Positions 38,249-47,875 of a DNA stretch of 64,000 nucleotides are shown here, one piece after another. The stretch is taken from NCBI RefSeq assembly GCF_030690725.1, contig NZ_JAUYGD010000057.1:1-64000 (forward strand). Reading direction: 5' to 3'. Within the stretch, counting starts at the first letter, position 1. The number at the start of each line of letters is the position of its first letter. Both the position numbers and the translations under genes were made by a program. The notes beneath the pieces are model-generated. The model was not told the origin of the DNA and searched no databases. It was given only the letters and a program-made list of their open reading frames with translations. This DNA is from Pseudomonas sp. GTDB lineage: Bacteria > Pseudomonadota > Gammaproteobacteria > Pseudomonadales > Pseudomonadaceae.

Positions 38249-39793
38249 ATGAAGAAAATTGCAGGCAGCGCCCTTGGCGCAGTTGTCGTTCTCGGCGCAT
38301 TGAGCACCGCAGGCGCCTGGTATACCGGTCAGCAGCTTCCAGCGGTGCTGGAAACCTCGATTCAGCAAGCCAACCAGGATATGGGCAAAACCCTGCCGGC
38401 CCTGGGCCTCAGCGCCACCATCGAACTGGTTTCCCTGGAACGCCAGCTGTTCAGCAGTAACGCGCGCTACCGCATTCAGTTTGCTGGCAGCCTGGATGGC
38501 GAATCGCCGAGCAACTTCGAGTGGTTTGTCACTGACCGCATCGAACACGGGCCTTTCCCGCTTTCGCGGCTGCAAACCCTCAAGCTGCTGCCCGTTATGG
38601 CCACCAGCAACTATGCGCTGGAGCGCAGCCCGGAGCTGGAGAAGTGGTTCGCCGGCAGCCAGGGCGGTGCGCCGCTGCAGGGCCAGGTCAGCCTCGGTTA
38701 TGACCGTTCGCTGAGCGGCAACCTGCGTGTGCAACCGCTGCAAGTGGCGCTGGATGAGCAGACCAACATCGATTTCAGCGGCCTGGAGATCGACTTCGAC
38801 AGCAGCGCCAATGTCGAGAAAATCAGCGCCAGCGGCGTGATGGACAGCTTCAAACTCACCTCAACCCTGTCTACCGATGAAAGCATGCGCCTTGAGTTCA
38901 AGGGCATGGACCTCACCAGCAACACCCGCAAGGGCATCAGCGATTTCTACTTGGGGCAGAACGAGGTGCGTCTGCAGCAGATCGAGCTGCAGATTGGCGA
39001 GAGCGCGCCAATCCTGTTCAAGGATTTCGTCCAGCGCGATGAAACCAGCGAAGCCAACCAGCAGCTGTCGGCGCGTTACAGCTATGACGTCGGCATGATC
39101 AGCTACCAGGGCAACGACATAGGTTCCTCGCAGATGCTCTGGACCGTGAAGAACCTCGACGCGGCGGCTCTGCAGTCGATGATCGAGCTGTACGGCACGC
39201 TGCTGCAGAGCGGCAAGGTCGACAGTGAAAGCGGTATGCCGGAACTGACTGACGAGCAGACTGCGCTGTTCAAGACCGATCTGGAAAAACTGCTGGCCGG
39301 CAAACCGGGCATGGCCCTGGAAAAACTGGCGTTCAAGACCGCCAACGGCGAGAGCAGCTTCAGCTTTGGCTTGGACCTGAACAAGCCGGCGTCCTTCGAC
39401 CTGCCGGCGCCTGAACTGGCCAAGCAGTTGATCGCTCAGTTGGATGCCAAACTGCTGGTGTCCAAGGCGATGATTACTGATGTGATTGGCGTGCAGGCCA
39501 CCCTGGCCGGGGAAACCGACAAGGAAGCGATTGCTCAGCAGGCTGCGATGGTGGGTGAAATGGCCAGCGGTATGGCGGTGGCCAGCGAGCTGGCCGTGCT
39601 GCAGGGCGAGGACATCAGCTCCAGCCTGCATTACGCCAACGATCAAGTGACCTTCAACGGCAAGCAGATGACTGTGGACCAGTTCGTGGCGCTGGCCATG
39701 AGCAGCGGCGGCGGTCTGGCTGGCATGGGCCATGAAGCCCCGGCCGATGAAGCGCTGCTGGACGAAAGCGAGGTTGAAAGCACCATTCAGTAA
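38249..39793 (+). CDS. YdgA family protein (DUF945)
   Basis: This 514-residue protein has one N-terminal hydrophobic segment (KKIAGSALGAVVVLGALSTAGAWYTG) and a large periplasmic region of repeating beta-rich segments (FSGLEIDFDSSANVEKISASG, SARYSYDVGMISYQGND), typical of the DUF945/YdgA family. The role is unknown; a link with envelope maintenance is often suggested. The ATG at 38249 starts directly with the signal anchor. A strong terminator follows. Confidence 0.87.
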   Translation: MKKIAGSALGAVVVLGALSTAGAWYTGQQLPAVLETSIQQANQDMGKTLPALGLSATIELVSLERQLFSSNARYRIQFAGSLDGESPSNFEWFVTDRIEHGPFPLSRLQTLKLLPVMATSNYALERSPELEKWFAGSQGGAPLQGQVSLGYDRSLSGNLRVQPLQVALDEQTNIDFSGLEIDFDSSANVEKISASGVMDSFKLTSTLSTDESMRLEFKGMDLTSNTRKGISDFYLGQNEVRLQQIELQIGESAPILFKDFVQRDETSEANQQLSARYSYDVGMISYQGNDIGSSQMLWTVKNLDAAALQSMIELYGTLLQSGKVDSESGMPELTDEQTALFKTDLEKLLAGKPGMALEKLAFKTANGESSFSFGLDLNKPASFDLPAPELAKQLIAQLDAKLLVSKAMITDVIGVQATLAGETDKEAIAQQAAMVGEMASGMAVASELAVLQGEDISSSLHYANDQVTFNGKQMTVDQFVALAMSSGGGLAGMGHEAPADEALLDESEVESTIQ

Positions 39794-39804
39794 AGCCTTC
39801 AGCG

Positions 39805-39821
39805 CTACGCCACCGGCGTAG
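39805..39821 (+). other. Short hairpin after the YdgA-type gene
   Basis: CTACGCC, ACC loop, GGCGTAG: a 7-bp perfect stem just before the main terminator. Confidence 0.5.
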
Positions 39822-39831
39822 CCTGCGCGGT

Positions 39832-39880
39832 AAATACGGCCCGACGACCTGTAAAGCAGGGCGCCTGGCCGTATTTTTTT
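39832..39880 (+). terminator. Long terminator after the YdgA-type gene
   Basis: AAATACGGCC (39832-39841) pairs with GGCCGTATTT (39867-39876), followed by further T residues. The 25-base loop may contain extra pairs. Confidence 0.8.
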
Positions 39881-39896
39881 GCCCGTGGCCCGCGAT

Positions 39897-39915
39897 CTTT
39901 ACGCTTTCTTTATGC
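39897..39915 (+). promoter_or_regulatory. Predicted KdpE operator upstream of kdpF
   Basis: CTTTACGCTTTCTTTATGC contains two TTTA blocks spaced as in the E. coli KdpE site (TTTATACTTTTTTTACAC, from memory) and is likewise followed by a GC-rich CGGGC tract. It lies about 90 bases before kdpF. A further CTTTACGC occurs at 39941-39948. Confidence 0.6.
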
Positions 39916-40003
39916 CGGGCGGCATCGCCCGCACTCGTTCCTTTACGCCCTGGTTGCCGACAATTTGCCCCAAGCGGTAGCCACCGTAACAAGGAGCAAA
40001 CAC

Positions 40004-40093
40004 ATGAGCATTCTCGACGGGGTGTCCCTAGGCCTGGCCTTGGGACTTTTCATCTATTTGTTGGTTGCGCTGCTGCGCGCTGATCAGGCGTAG
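40004..40093 (+). CDS. kdpF: Potassium-transporting ATPase small subunit KdpF
   Basis: This 29-residue single-helix protein ([20 protein letters not shown] and so on) lies eight bases before kdpA. It has a good ribosome site (AAGGAGCAAACAC). KdpF stabilises the KdpABC complex in the inner membrane. Confidence 0.93.
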   Translation: MSILDGVSLGLALGLFIYLLVALLRADQA

Positions 40094-40101
40094 GGGCGCA
40101 T

Positions 40102-41802
40102 ATGCACAGTTACGATTTCACTTTGATCCTGGCGTTCTTCGTCCTGGTTCTGCTGCCGGCGCCCTTTATCGGGCGTTACCTGTACCGCGTGATGGAAGGC
40201 GAAAAAACCTGGCTCAGCCCCGTGCTGCAGCCGGTCGAGCGGCTGTGCTACCGGATCGCCGGTGTCGATAGCAACCGCGAGCAGGACTGGAAAACCTACA
40301 GCCTGGCGTTGCTGGCCTTCACCCTGATCAGCCTGCTGACGCTGTTCGCCATCCTGATGCTGCAAGGCAGTTTGCCGCTCAACCCGCAGCAATTGCCGGG
40401 GTTGGAGTGGACGCTGGCGTTCAACACCGCCGTGAGTTTCGTCACCAATACCAACTGGCAAGCGTATAGCGGCGAAGCGCAGATGAGCTATTTCAGCCAG
40501 ATGGTTGGCCTGGGCGTGCAGAACTTCGTCAGCCCGGCAGTCGGTCTGGCCGTGCTGGTGGTGTTCTGCCGGGGTATCGCGCGGCGTTCGAGCAATAGCG
40601 TCGGCAACTTCTGGGTCGATCTGACCCGCGCCACACTCTACGGTCTGCTGCCGTTCTGCCTGGTTCTGGCGCTGTTTCTGGTGTGGCAGGGCGTGCCACA
40701 AACCTTCCTTGAATACGTCACTGCGCACACCATCGGCGGCACCGATCAGGTTGTGCCACTTGGGCCGGCAGCCAGCCAGATTGCCATCAAGCAACTGGGC
40801 ACCAACGGCGGCGGTTTCTTCGGCGTCAACTCGGCGCATCCGTTCGAGAACCCCACGGCCTGGAGCAACCTGTTCGAAGTGGCCTCGATAATCCTGATTC
40901 CCGCTGCGCTGCTGTTCACCTTTGGCCATTACGTCAAAGACCTGCGCCAGAGCCGCGCGCTGTTGGCCTGCATGCTGATTTTGTTCAGTGTCGGTTTGGG
41001 CGGCACTCTGTATGCCGAGCATCAGCCGAACCCTGCGTTGGCCGCATTGCCGATTGAGCAGAGCGGTTCGCTGGAAGGCAAGGAAAGCCGCTTCGGCACC
41101 ACGGCCTCGGCACTGTGGGCGGTGACCACCACGGCCGCTTCCAACGGTTCGGTGAACGCCATGCACGACAGCTTCAGCGCGCTGGGTGGGATGATCCCGA
41201 TGTTCAACATGATGCTTGGCGAAGTGATCTTCGGCGGTGTCGGTGCTGGCCTCTACGGCATGCTGCTGTTTGTGCTGATCGCGGTATTTCTCGCCGGCCT
41301 GATGATCGGCCGCACCCCGGAATACCTCGGCAAGAAGCTTGAAGCCCGCGAAGTACGCCTGCTGGTGGCCACCTTGCTGGTAATGCCGATTGGCGTGCTG
41401 GTATTTGGCGCCCTGGCGGCCAGCCTGCCGGGCCCGGCGGCCTCGGTCACCAACCCAGGCGCCCACGGCTTTAGCCAGATTCTTTATGCCTACACCTCGG
41501 GTACCGCCAACAACGGCTCGGCCTTTGGCGGCTTTGGCGCCAACACGCCGTACCACAACCTGATGATTGGTCTGGCCATGTTGCTCGGTCGTTTCGGCTA
41601 CATCCTGCCGATTCTGGCGATTGCCGGCAGCCTGGCGGCGAAGAAACGCGCGCCGGTTGGCAGCAACAGCTTCCCGACCCACGGCCCGCTGTTTGTCACC
41701 TTGCTGACCTTGACCATTCTGCTGGTCGGCGGCCTGACCTTCCTGCCGGCACTGGCCCTCGGCCCGATTGCCGAGCACATGACTCTGTTTCAGGGCTTCT
41801 AA
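40102..41802 (+). CDS. kdpA: Potassium-transporting ATPase subunit A (channel-like)
   Basis: This 566-residue polytopic protein is related to Trk/Ktr channels. It binds and passes K+ through four selectivity-filter-like loops, including [13 protein letters not shown] and [21 protein letters not shown], and later [13 protein letters not shown] and [12 protein letters not shown]. The length compares well with E. coli KdpA (557). Second gene of kdpFABC. Confidence 0.98.
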   Translation: MHSYDFTLILAFFVLVLLPAPFIGRYLYRVMEGEKTWLSPVLQPVERLCYRIAGVDSNREQDWKTYSLALLAFTLISLLTLFAILMLQGSLPLNPQQLPGLEWTLAFNTAVSFVTNTNWQAYSGEAQMSYFSQMVGLGVQNFVSPAVGLAVLVVFCRGIARRSSNSVGNFWVDLTRATLYGLLPFCLVLALFLVWQGVPQTFLEYVTAHTIGGTDQVVPLGPAASQIAIKQLGTNGGGFFGVNSAHPFENPTAWSNLFEVASIILIPAALLFTFGHYVKDLRQSRALLACMLILFSVGLGGTLYAEHQPNPALAALPIEQSGSLEGKESRFGTTASALWAVTTTAASNGSVNAMHDSFSALGGMIPMFNMMLGEVIFGGVGAGLYGMLLFVLIAVFLAGLMIGRTPEYLGKKLEAREVRLLVATLLVMPIGVLVFGALAASLPGPAASVTNPGAHGFSQILYAYTSGTANNGSAFGGFGANTPYHNLMIGLAMLLGRFGYILPILAIAGSLAAKKRAPVGSNSFPTHGPLFVTLLTLTILLVGGLTFLPALALGPIAEHMTLFQGF

Positions 41803-41811
41803 GGGAGAACC

Positions 41812-43866
41812 ATGATGAACGCCCGTACCGAACCGGCGCTGAACAGCGCCCAGCAACACCCGAAAACCTCCCTCGCTGCATTGTGGAAACCGGCGCTGCG
41901 CCAGGCTTTCGTCAAGCTTGATCCACGTCAGCTGCTGCGCTCACCGGTGATGCTGGTGGTCGAGCTGACGGCCGTGGTGACCACCGTGCTGTGCTTTATC
42001 CCCAACCCTCAGGTCTCCACCGGCCTGGCCGTGCAGATCGCTCTGTGGCTGTGGTTTACCGTGCTGTTTGCCAACTTCGCCGAAGCGCTTGCCGAAGGTC
42101 GTGGCAAGGCCCGTGCAGACAGTCTCAAGGCCGGTAGCCAGGGTCTGAATGCGCGGCGCAAGAATGGTCAGCAGTTCGAGACCGTGGCGGCCAGCAGCCT
42201 GCGCCGGGGCGATATCGTGCGCGTCGAGGCCGGCGAACTGATCCCTGGTGACGGCGAAGTCGTCGAAGGCATCGCCGCAGTCAACGAAGCGGCGATTACC
42301 GGTGAGTCTGCGCCGGTGATCCGTGAGTCCGGTGGCGACCGTTCGGCCGTTACCGGCAACACCCGGGTGGTCTCCGACTGGTTGCTGGTGAAGATCACCG
42401 CCAATCCAGGCGAGTCGACCCTGGACCGGATGATCGCCCTGGTTGAAGGTGCCAAGCGGCAGAAGACGCCTAACGAAGTGGCGCTGGATATTCTGCTGAT
42501 CGGCCTGACCCTGATCTTCCTGCTGGTGGTGGCGACGCTGCAGCCGTTCGCTCGTTTTGCCGACGGCGACCTGCCGCTGGTGTACCTGGTGGCGCTGCTG
42601 GTGACGCTGATTCCGACCACCATCGGCGGCTTGCTTTCGGCCATCGGTATCGCCGGCATGGACCGCCTGGTGCGTCTGAATGTGATCGCCAAGTCCGGCC
42701 GCGCTGTGGAAGCGGCGGGGGACGTGCACGTACTGTTGCTCGACAAGACGGGCACCATCACCTTCGGTAACCGCCGTTGCAGCGCGCTGTACAAGGCGCC
42801 AGGGGTATCCGGCAAGCAACTCAGCGACGCAGCATTGCTGGCTTCGCTGGCGGATGACACCGCAGAAGGCAAGTCGATTGTCGAATACCTGCGTGCGCTG
42901 AACACCATGGTTGAGCCTGAGCGCAGTGCGATCAAATCGATTGCCTTCAGTGCCGAGACGCGCCTGTCCGGCGCCGACTACAACGGCCACAGCTACCGCA
43001 AGGGTGCAGTGGATGCGGTGCTACTTTATCTGGGCATCCAGCGCAGCGACGTACCGTCGGTATTGGCCCGCGAAATCGAAAAGATCGCCCAGAGCGGCGG
43101 CACACCCTTGCTGGTAGCCGGTGACGGTCAGTTGCTCGGCGCCATTCACCTCAAGGATGTGGTGAAACCGGGTATTCGCGAACGTTTTGCCGAACTGCGT
43201 GCCATGGGCATCCGCACCGTGATGGTGACCGGCGACAACCCGCTGACCGCCGCCGCCATCGCCGCCGAAGCGGGCGTCGATGATGTGATTGCTGAAGCCA
43301 CCCCGGAGAAGAAGCTGCAGCGCATCCGCAGTGAGCAGGCCGAAGGCAAGATGGTCGCCATGTGCGGCGACGGTGCCAACGACGCCCCGGCCCTGGCCCA
43401 GGCCGATGTGGGCCTGGCGATGAACGATGGCACTCAGGCGGCGCGTGAGGCGGCGAATCTGGTCGACTTGGACAGTGATCCGACCAAGCTGCTCGACGTG
43501 GTGCAGGTAGGCAAGGAGCTGCTGGTGACCCGCGGCGCGCTGACCACCTTCTCGGTGGCCAACGATGTGGCCAAGTACTTCGCCATCCTCCCGGCGCTGT
43601 TCGCCGGCATCTACCCGCAGCTCGGCGCGCTCAACCTGATGCAGCTGCACAGCCCGCAGAGCGCCATTCTCTCGGCCATTGTGTTCAACGCGCTGATCAT
43701 CGTCGCGCTGATTCCACTGGCCCTGCGCGGGGTGCGTGTACAAGCCGCCGATGCCGCCAGCCTGCTGCGCCGCAACCTGCTGATCTACGGCCTGGGCGGC
43801 CTGATGGCGCCCTTTGTCGGGATCAAGCTGATTGATCTGCTGTTGGTGGCCGTCGGCCTCGTTTAA
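41812..43866 (+). CDS. kdpB: Potassium-transporting P-type ATPase subunit B
   Basis: This 684-residue P1A-type ATPase has TGES in [12 protein letters not shown], the phosphorylated Asp311 in [12 protein letters not shown] and [16 protein letters not shown] in the hinge. It hydrolyses ATP to drive K+ uptake through KdpA. Starts at 41812 and 41815 (ATGATG) are both possible; AAGGGAG lies before. The gap to kdpC is 73 bases and holds a dispersed palindromic repeat, unusual inside a tightly packed kdp operon. Confidence 0.98.
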   Translation: MMNARTEPALNSAQQHPKTSLAALWKPALRQAFVKLDPRQLLRSPVMLVVELTAVVTTVLCFIPNPQVSTGLAVQIALWLWFTVLFANFAEALAEGRGKARADSLKAGSQGLNARRKNGQQFETVAASSLRRGDIVRVEAGELIPGDGEVVEGIAAVNEAAITGESAPVIRESGGDRSAVTGNTRVVSDWLLVKITANPGESTLDRMIALVEGAKRQKTPNEVALDILLIGLTLIFLLVVATLQPFARFADGDLPLVYLVALLVTLIPTTIGGLLSAIGIAGMDRLVRLNVIAKSGRAVEAAGDVHVLLLDKTGTITFGNRRCSALYKAPGVSGKQLSDAALLASLADDTAEGKSIVEYLRALNTMVEPERSAIKSIAFSAETRLSGADYNGHSYRKGAVDAVLLYLGIQRSDVPSVLAREIEKIAQSGGTPLLVAGDGQLLGAIHLKDVVKPGIRERFAELRAMGIRTVMVTGDNPLTAAAIAAEAGVDDVIAEATPEKKLQRIRSEQAEGKMVAMCGDGANDAPALAQADVGLAMNDGTQAAREAANLVDLDSDPTKLLDVVQVGKELLVTRGALTTFSVANDVAKYFAILPALFAGIYPQLGALNLMQLHSPQSAILSAIVFNALIIVALIPLALRGVRVQAADAASLLRRNLLIYGLGGLMAPFVGIKLIDLLLVAVGLV

Positions 43867-43872
43867 GCAATC

Positions 43873-43923
43873 GTAGGGTGGATGGACACTCCGTGGAAAA
43901 CCGCGCAGCGCTTTCCACCCTAC
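43873..43923. repeat. Dispersed-type palindromic repeat between kdpB and kdpC
   Basis: The arms GTAGGGTGG (43873-43881) and CCACCCTAC (43915-43923) enclose inner pairs GGAAA/TTTCC and CGC-GCA-GCG. Similar GTAGGGTGGA...TCCACCCTAC elements occur in many copies in several proteobacterial genomes. Only one copy was noticed in this window. Confidence 0.65.
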
Positions 43924-43939
43924 AAACTGGAGAATCATT

Positions 43940-44506
43940 ATGTTTAAGCAAATCCGCCCAGCCATTAGCGTGCTGGCGTTTATGACCCTGGTCACCGGCG
44001 TGGTCTATCCGCTGACTGTTACCGGCGTGGCGCAACTGGCGTTCCCGGCGCAGGCCAATGGCAGCCTGTTGCACAATCAACAAGGCGAAGTGCTAGGCAG
44101 TGCGTTGTTGGCGCAACCCTTCGAGGGCGCGCAGTGGTTTCAGCCACGCCTTTCAGCCGGTGGTTACGCCACCGTAGCCAGTGGCGCGAGCAACCTGGCA
44201 CCGAGCAACCCGGCGTTGGCCGAGCGGATCGCTGCAGATGCGCAGCGCTTGCAGGCTGAAGGCCAGGGCGCAGTCCCCATGCAACTGGTGACCACCTCCG
44301 GCAGCGGTCTCGACCCGCATCTGTCGCCCGAGGCTGCCCGTTATCAGGTAACGCGTATTGCCACGGCGCGGGGCATTCCTGCGGCCAGCCTGGAACGACT
44401 GATCGAACAGCATGTGGAAAAGCCACTGGTTGGCCCGGCAGTGGTCAATGTGCTGGCGCTTAACCTGGCGCTGGCCGACAATTCGCCTCCCGCCAAAGCT
44501 GAGTAA
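43940..44506 (+). CDS. kdpC: Potassium-transporting ATPase subunit C
   Basis: This 188-residue protein has one N-terminal helix (about residues 9-31, [21 protein letters not shown]) and a periplasmic domain with [18 protein letters not shown] and [18 protein letters not shown], the KdpC hallmarks. It assembles the complex and raises ATP affinity. Confidence 0.97.
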   Translation: MFKQIRPAISVLAFMTLVTGVVYPLTVTGVAQLAFPAQANGSLLHNQQGEVLGSALLAQPFEGAQWFQPRLSAGGYATVASGASNLAPSNPALAERIAADAQRLQAEGQGAVPMQLVTTSGSGLDPHLSPEAARYQVTRIATARGIPAASLERLIEQHVEKPLVGPAVVNVLALNLALADNSPPAKAE

Positions 44507-44511
44507 CCTGC

Positions 44512-47166
44512 ATGAGTGATGCTGTACGCGCCGATGCCCTGCTCGATGAAATGCCGCGAGAAGGGCGTGGCCGGCTAAAGGTCTTTCTCGGTGCCGCCCC
44601 TGGCGTGGGCAAGACCTACGCCATGTTGCAGGCGGCGCAGGCGCAATTGCGCCAGGGCGTCGACCTGCGCGTGGGCGTGGTGGAAACCCATGGCCGCGCG
44701 GAAACCGAGGCCATGCTTAGCGGCTTGCCGCAACAACCGCAGCAGCGTCTGGAATACCGTGGCGTGGCGCTGAGCGAGATGGACCTCGACGGCATTCTGG
44801 CCAAGCCGCCAAAGCTGCTGTTGGTCGATGAGCTGGCGCACAGCAATGCCCCTGGCAGTCGCCACAGCAAACGCTGGCAGGATGTGCAGGAGCTGCTGGA
44901 TGCCGGCATCGACGTCTACACCACGGTCAACGTGCAGCATCTCGAAGCGCTGAATGATCAGGTGCGCGACATTACGGGCGTGCAAGTGCGTGAAACCCTG
45001 CCGGACTGGGTGTTGCAGGAAGCCGACGAGATTCTGCTGATCGACCTGCCGCCACGCGAGCTGCTGGAGCGCCTGCGTGAGGGCAAGGTGTATGTGCCGG
45101 AACAGGCGCGCGCCGCTATCGATGCATTTTTCAGCCAGACCAACCTCACCGCACTACGCGAACTGGCGATGCAGACTGCTGCGGCGCGGGTCGATGCGGA
45201 TCTCAGCCGACGCTACCGCCAGCAAGGTCAGCAAGCGCCTGCACTGCGCGGCCGCCTGCTGGTCGGCATCGACGGCGATGCTCAGGCCGAACGGCTGGTG
45301 CGACATGCCTGCCGGGTGGCCGAGCGCCGTCATCTGCCCTGGTCGGTGGTCTATGTGGACACCGGCGGTGAGCGCGATGAAACCCGTTTGAGCTACCTGC
45401 AAGGCGCGCAGCAGCTGGCCGAACGTCTGGGCGGTGAGGTGGTCAGCCTGCGCGGCAGCGAGGTGGCGAAAACCCTGATCGAGCATGCCCGCGAGCGACG
45501 CGCCAGCCTGATACTGGTCGGCCGCAGCCGACAACGTCTGCGGCGTATCTGGCACCTTGGCCGGGGCCTGGCGGAGCGCTTGTTGCAGCGCGGGCAGGGC
45601 CTGGAAATCAGCGTGCTGGATACCGAGGCAAGCCATACCCCGGCCCTGTCGCGGCGGCGCCAGCCTGTAGTCTGGCGTGACTACCTGCTGGCCTTGCTGG
45701 CGACGCTGCTGGCCTCTGCCGTGGCGCTGGGTTTATCCCGCGTGCTGGAACTGCCGAATATCTCGCTGATCCTGCTGGCGGCGGTCCTGGTCGTTGCCGT
45801 GCGTAGCAGTTTGGGTCCGGCCATGGCATGCGCCGGGCTGTCGTTTCTGGCGTACAACTTTCTGTTTATCCCACCGACCCTGACCCTGACCATCGACCGC
45901 CAGGAAGATGTGCTGACCCTGTTGTTCTTTCTGCTGATGGCTGGGCTGACCGGCAATCTGGCCAGCCGCCAGCGCCAGCAATTGCAGGCGCTGCGTGAGA
46001 CCCAACGAGAAACCAGCGCTTTGCTGGAACTGTCGCGCAAGCTGACGGCGGCCACCGACCGCCAGGCGGTTCTGGCAGCGGCCATGCAGCAGCTGGGTCT
46101 GTGGCAGGACGTCGAGGTCAGCTTGCTGTCGCGTAGCCCGGATGCGCTGTGGAAGGTGGAGGCGGGGGCGCAGCGCCTGCTCACCGATCTGGAGCGGGCG
46201 GCGGCGGACTGGTCCTGGCAGCACGATCAGCCCGCCGGACTGGGCACCGGTACCTTGCCGGACGGGCGCTGGTGGTGGTTGCCGTTGTCGGGTGAAGAGG
46301 GGCCGTTGCTGCTGCTCGGGATCAGCCCCAAGGACGGCAGGGCCTTACCTGCCGAGCGACGGCGCCTGCTCACGGCGCTGGGCCAGCCCTTGGCCCAGGC
46401 GCTGGAACGCGCGCAGCTGGCGGAGGATCTGGAAGCCGCGCGTTTGCACGGGCAGACCGAGGAACTGCGCAGCGCGCTGCTGGCCTCGGTCTCCCATGAC
46501 CTGCGCACGCCGCTGACCGCCATGCGCGGCTCAATCGACAGCCTGCTGGCCCTGGGTGAGCAGATTCCCCTGGCGGATCGCCGTGAGTTGTTGGAAGGCA
46601 CCCGCGATGAGGCCGAGCGCCTCGACCGCTATATCCAGAACCTGTTGGACATGACCCGCTTGGGTCACGGCGGGTTGAAACTGGCGCGTGACTGGGTGGC
46701 CCCGGCGGATATTGTCGCCAGTGCGACCCAGCGTCTGCGCCCGGTACTGTCCGCCTTGCAGCTGGAGATACAGGTGCCGCAACAGCTGCCGCTGCTCTAT
46801 GTGCATGCCGCGTTGATCGAACAGGCGCTGGTCAATGTGCTGGAGAATGCGGCGCGTTTTTCCCCGCCCAAGGGGTGTTTGCGCGTGGCCATCGAAGCGG
46901 ATGCCGAAGAACTGCGCTTTAGTGTCAGTGACCAGGGGCCGGGTATTCCCGAGCATGAGCGCACGAAGATTTTCGATATGTTTTATACCGCCGCCCGGGG
47001 TGATCGCGGTGGCCAGGGCACTGGTCTGGGCCTGGCGATCTGCCAGGGCATGCTCGGCGCCCATGGCGGCCGGGTGACCGTGGGCGAAGGGCTGGGTGGC
47101 CTGGGCGCGAGCCTGACCCTGCACCTGCCGTTGCACACCCAGCCGCAGATGGAAGAAGAACAGTGA
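44512..47166 (+). CDS. kdpD: Sensor histidine kinase KdpD
   Basis: This 884-residue protein has an N-terminal KdpD domain with a Walker A-like GAAPGVGKT (27-35), a USP-like domain (about 250-370), four membrane helices (about 386-480), a GAF-like region, HisKA with H662 in SVSHDLRTPLTAMRGS and HATPase with GQGTGLGLAI. It senses K+ limitation and ionic or turgor stress and phosphorylates KdpE. It begins six bases after the kdpC stop. Confidence 0.97.
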   Translation: MSDAVRADALLDEMPREGRGRLKVFLGAAPGVGKTYAMLQAAQAQLRQGVDLRVGVVETHGRAETEAMLSGLPQQPQQRLEYRGVALSEMDLDGILAKPPKLLLVDELAHSNAPGSRHSKRWQDVQELLDAGIDVYTTVNVQHLEALNDQVRDITGVQVRETLPDWVLQEADEILLIDLPPRELLERLREGKVYVPEQARAAIDAFFSQTNLTALRELAMQTAAARVDADLSRRYRQQGQQAPALRGRLLVGIDGDAQAERLVRHACRVAERRHLPWSVVYVDTGGERDETRLSYLQGAQQLAERLGGEVVSLRGSEVAKTLIEHARERRASLILVGRSRQRLRRIWHLGRGLAERLLQRGQGLEISVLDTEASHTPALSRRRQPVVWRDYLLALLATLLASAVALGLSRVLELPNISLILLAAVLVVAVRSSLGPAMACAGLSFLAYNFLFIPPTLTLTIDRQEDVLTLLFFLLMAGLTGNLASRQRQQLQALRETQRETSALLELSRKLTAATDRQAVLAAAMQQLGLWQDVEVSLLSRSPDALWKVEAGAQRLLTDLERAAADWSWQHDQPAGLGTGTLPDGRWWWLPLSGEEGPLLLLGISPKDGRALPAERRRLLTALGQPLAQALERAQLAEDLEAARLHGQTEELRSALLASVSHDLRTPLTAMRGSIDSLLALGEQIPLADRRELLEGTRDEAERLDRYIQNLLDMTRLGHGGLKLARDWVAPADIVASATQRLRPVLSALQLEIQVPQQLPLLYVHAALIEQALVNVLENAARFSPPKGCLRVAIEADAEELRFSVSDQGPGIPEHERTKIFDMFYTAARGDRGGQGTGLGLAICQGMLGAHGGRVTVGEGLGGLGASLTLHLPLHTQPQMEEEQ

Positions 47167-47176
47167 TGGATAGCCG

Positions 47177-47872
47177 ATGAGCCAAAACCCCGCGACCATT
47201 CTGGTCATCGACGACGAAGCGCAGATTCGCAAGTTTCTGCGCATTAGCCTTACGGCTCAGGGCTACAAGGTGCTGGAAGGCGCTACGGGGCAGGAAGGCC
47301 TGGCCCAAGCCGCGCTGGGCAAGCCGGACCTGGTGGTGCTCGACCTCGGCCTGCCGGATATGGACGGCCAACAGGTGCTGCGCGAGCTGCGCGCCTGGTC
47401 GCAGGTGCCGGTATTGGTGCTGTCAGTGCGCGCCAGCGAGGGCGAAAAGGTCCTGGCGCTGGATGGCGGCGCCAATGACTACGTGACCAAACCCTTTGGC
47501 ATTCAGGAATTCCTCGCCCGAGTGCGCGTTTTGCTGCGCCTGGCCGGCGGTGTGGAGCAAGCCAGCGCGGCGGTCAGCAGCGGCCCGCTGCAGGTGGATT
47601 TCGCCTACCGCCGGGTCAGCCTCGATGGCGTCGAGGTCAGCCTGACGCGCAAGGAGTACGCGGTGCTGGCGCAACTGGCGCGGCATATCGGTCGGGTGGT
47701 GACCCAGCAACAACTGCTCAAAGACATCTGGGGCCCAACCCACGGCGAGGACAGCCACTATCTGCGCGTGGTGGTCGGCCACTTACGGCAGAAACTCGGC
47801 GACGAGCCCACCGCGCCGCGTTTTATCGTCACCGAGGCCGGGGTTGGCTATCGCTTGCGCGATTCCGCCTAG
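47177..47872 (+). CDS. kdpE: Response regulator KdpE
   Basis: This 231-residue OmpR/PhoB-family regulator has a receiver with D56 in VVLDLGLPDMDG and Lys in VTKPFG, then a winged-helix DNA-binding domain (VSLTRKEYAVLAQLARHIGRVVT, DSHYLRVVVGHLRQKL). It activates kdpFABC when phosphorylated by KdpD. It starts ten bases after the kdpD stop and ends three bases from the convergent patatin gene, with no terminator visible between. Confidence 0.96.
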   Translation: MSQNPATILVIDDEAQIRKFLRISLTAQGYKVLEGATGQEGLAQAALGKPDLVVLDLGLPDMDGQQVLRELRAWSQVPVLVLSVRASEGEKVLALDGGANDYVTKPFGIQEFLARVRVLLRLAGGVEQASAAVSSGPLQVDFAYRRVSLDGVEVSLTRKEYAVLAQLARHIGRVVTQQQLLKDIWGPTHGEDSHYLRVVVGHLRQKLGDEPTAPRFIVTEAGVGYRLRDSA

Positions 47873-47875
47873 GCT

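Noticed and set aside
40084..41859. 591-codon minus-strand frame opposite kdpA
   Set aside because: Shadow frame; kdpA is complete on the plus strand.
47873..47875. Terminator between convergent kdpE and patatin genes
   Set aside because: Only three bases separate the stops and no stem with a T-run was found nearby.
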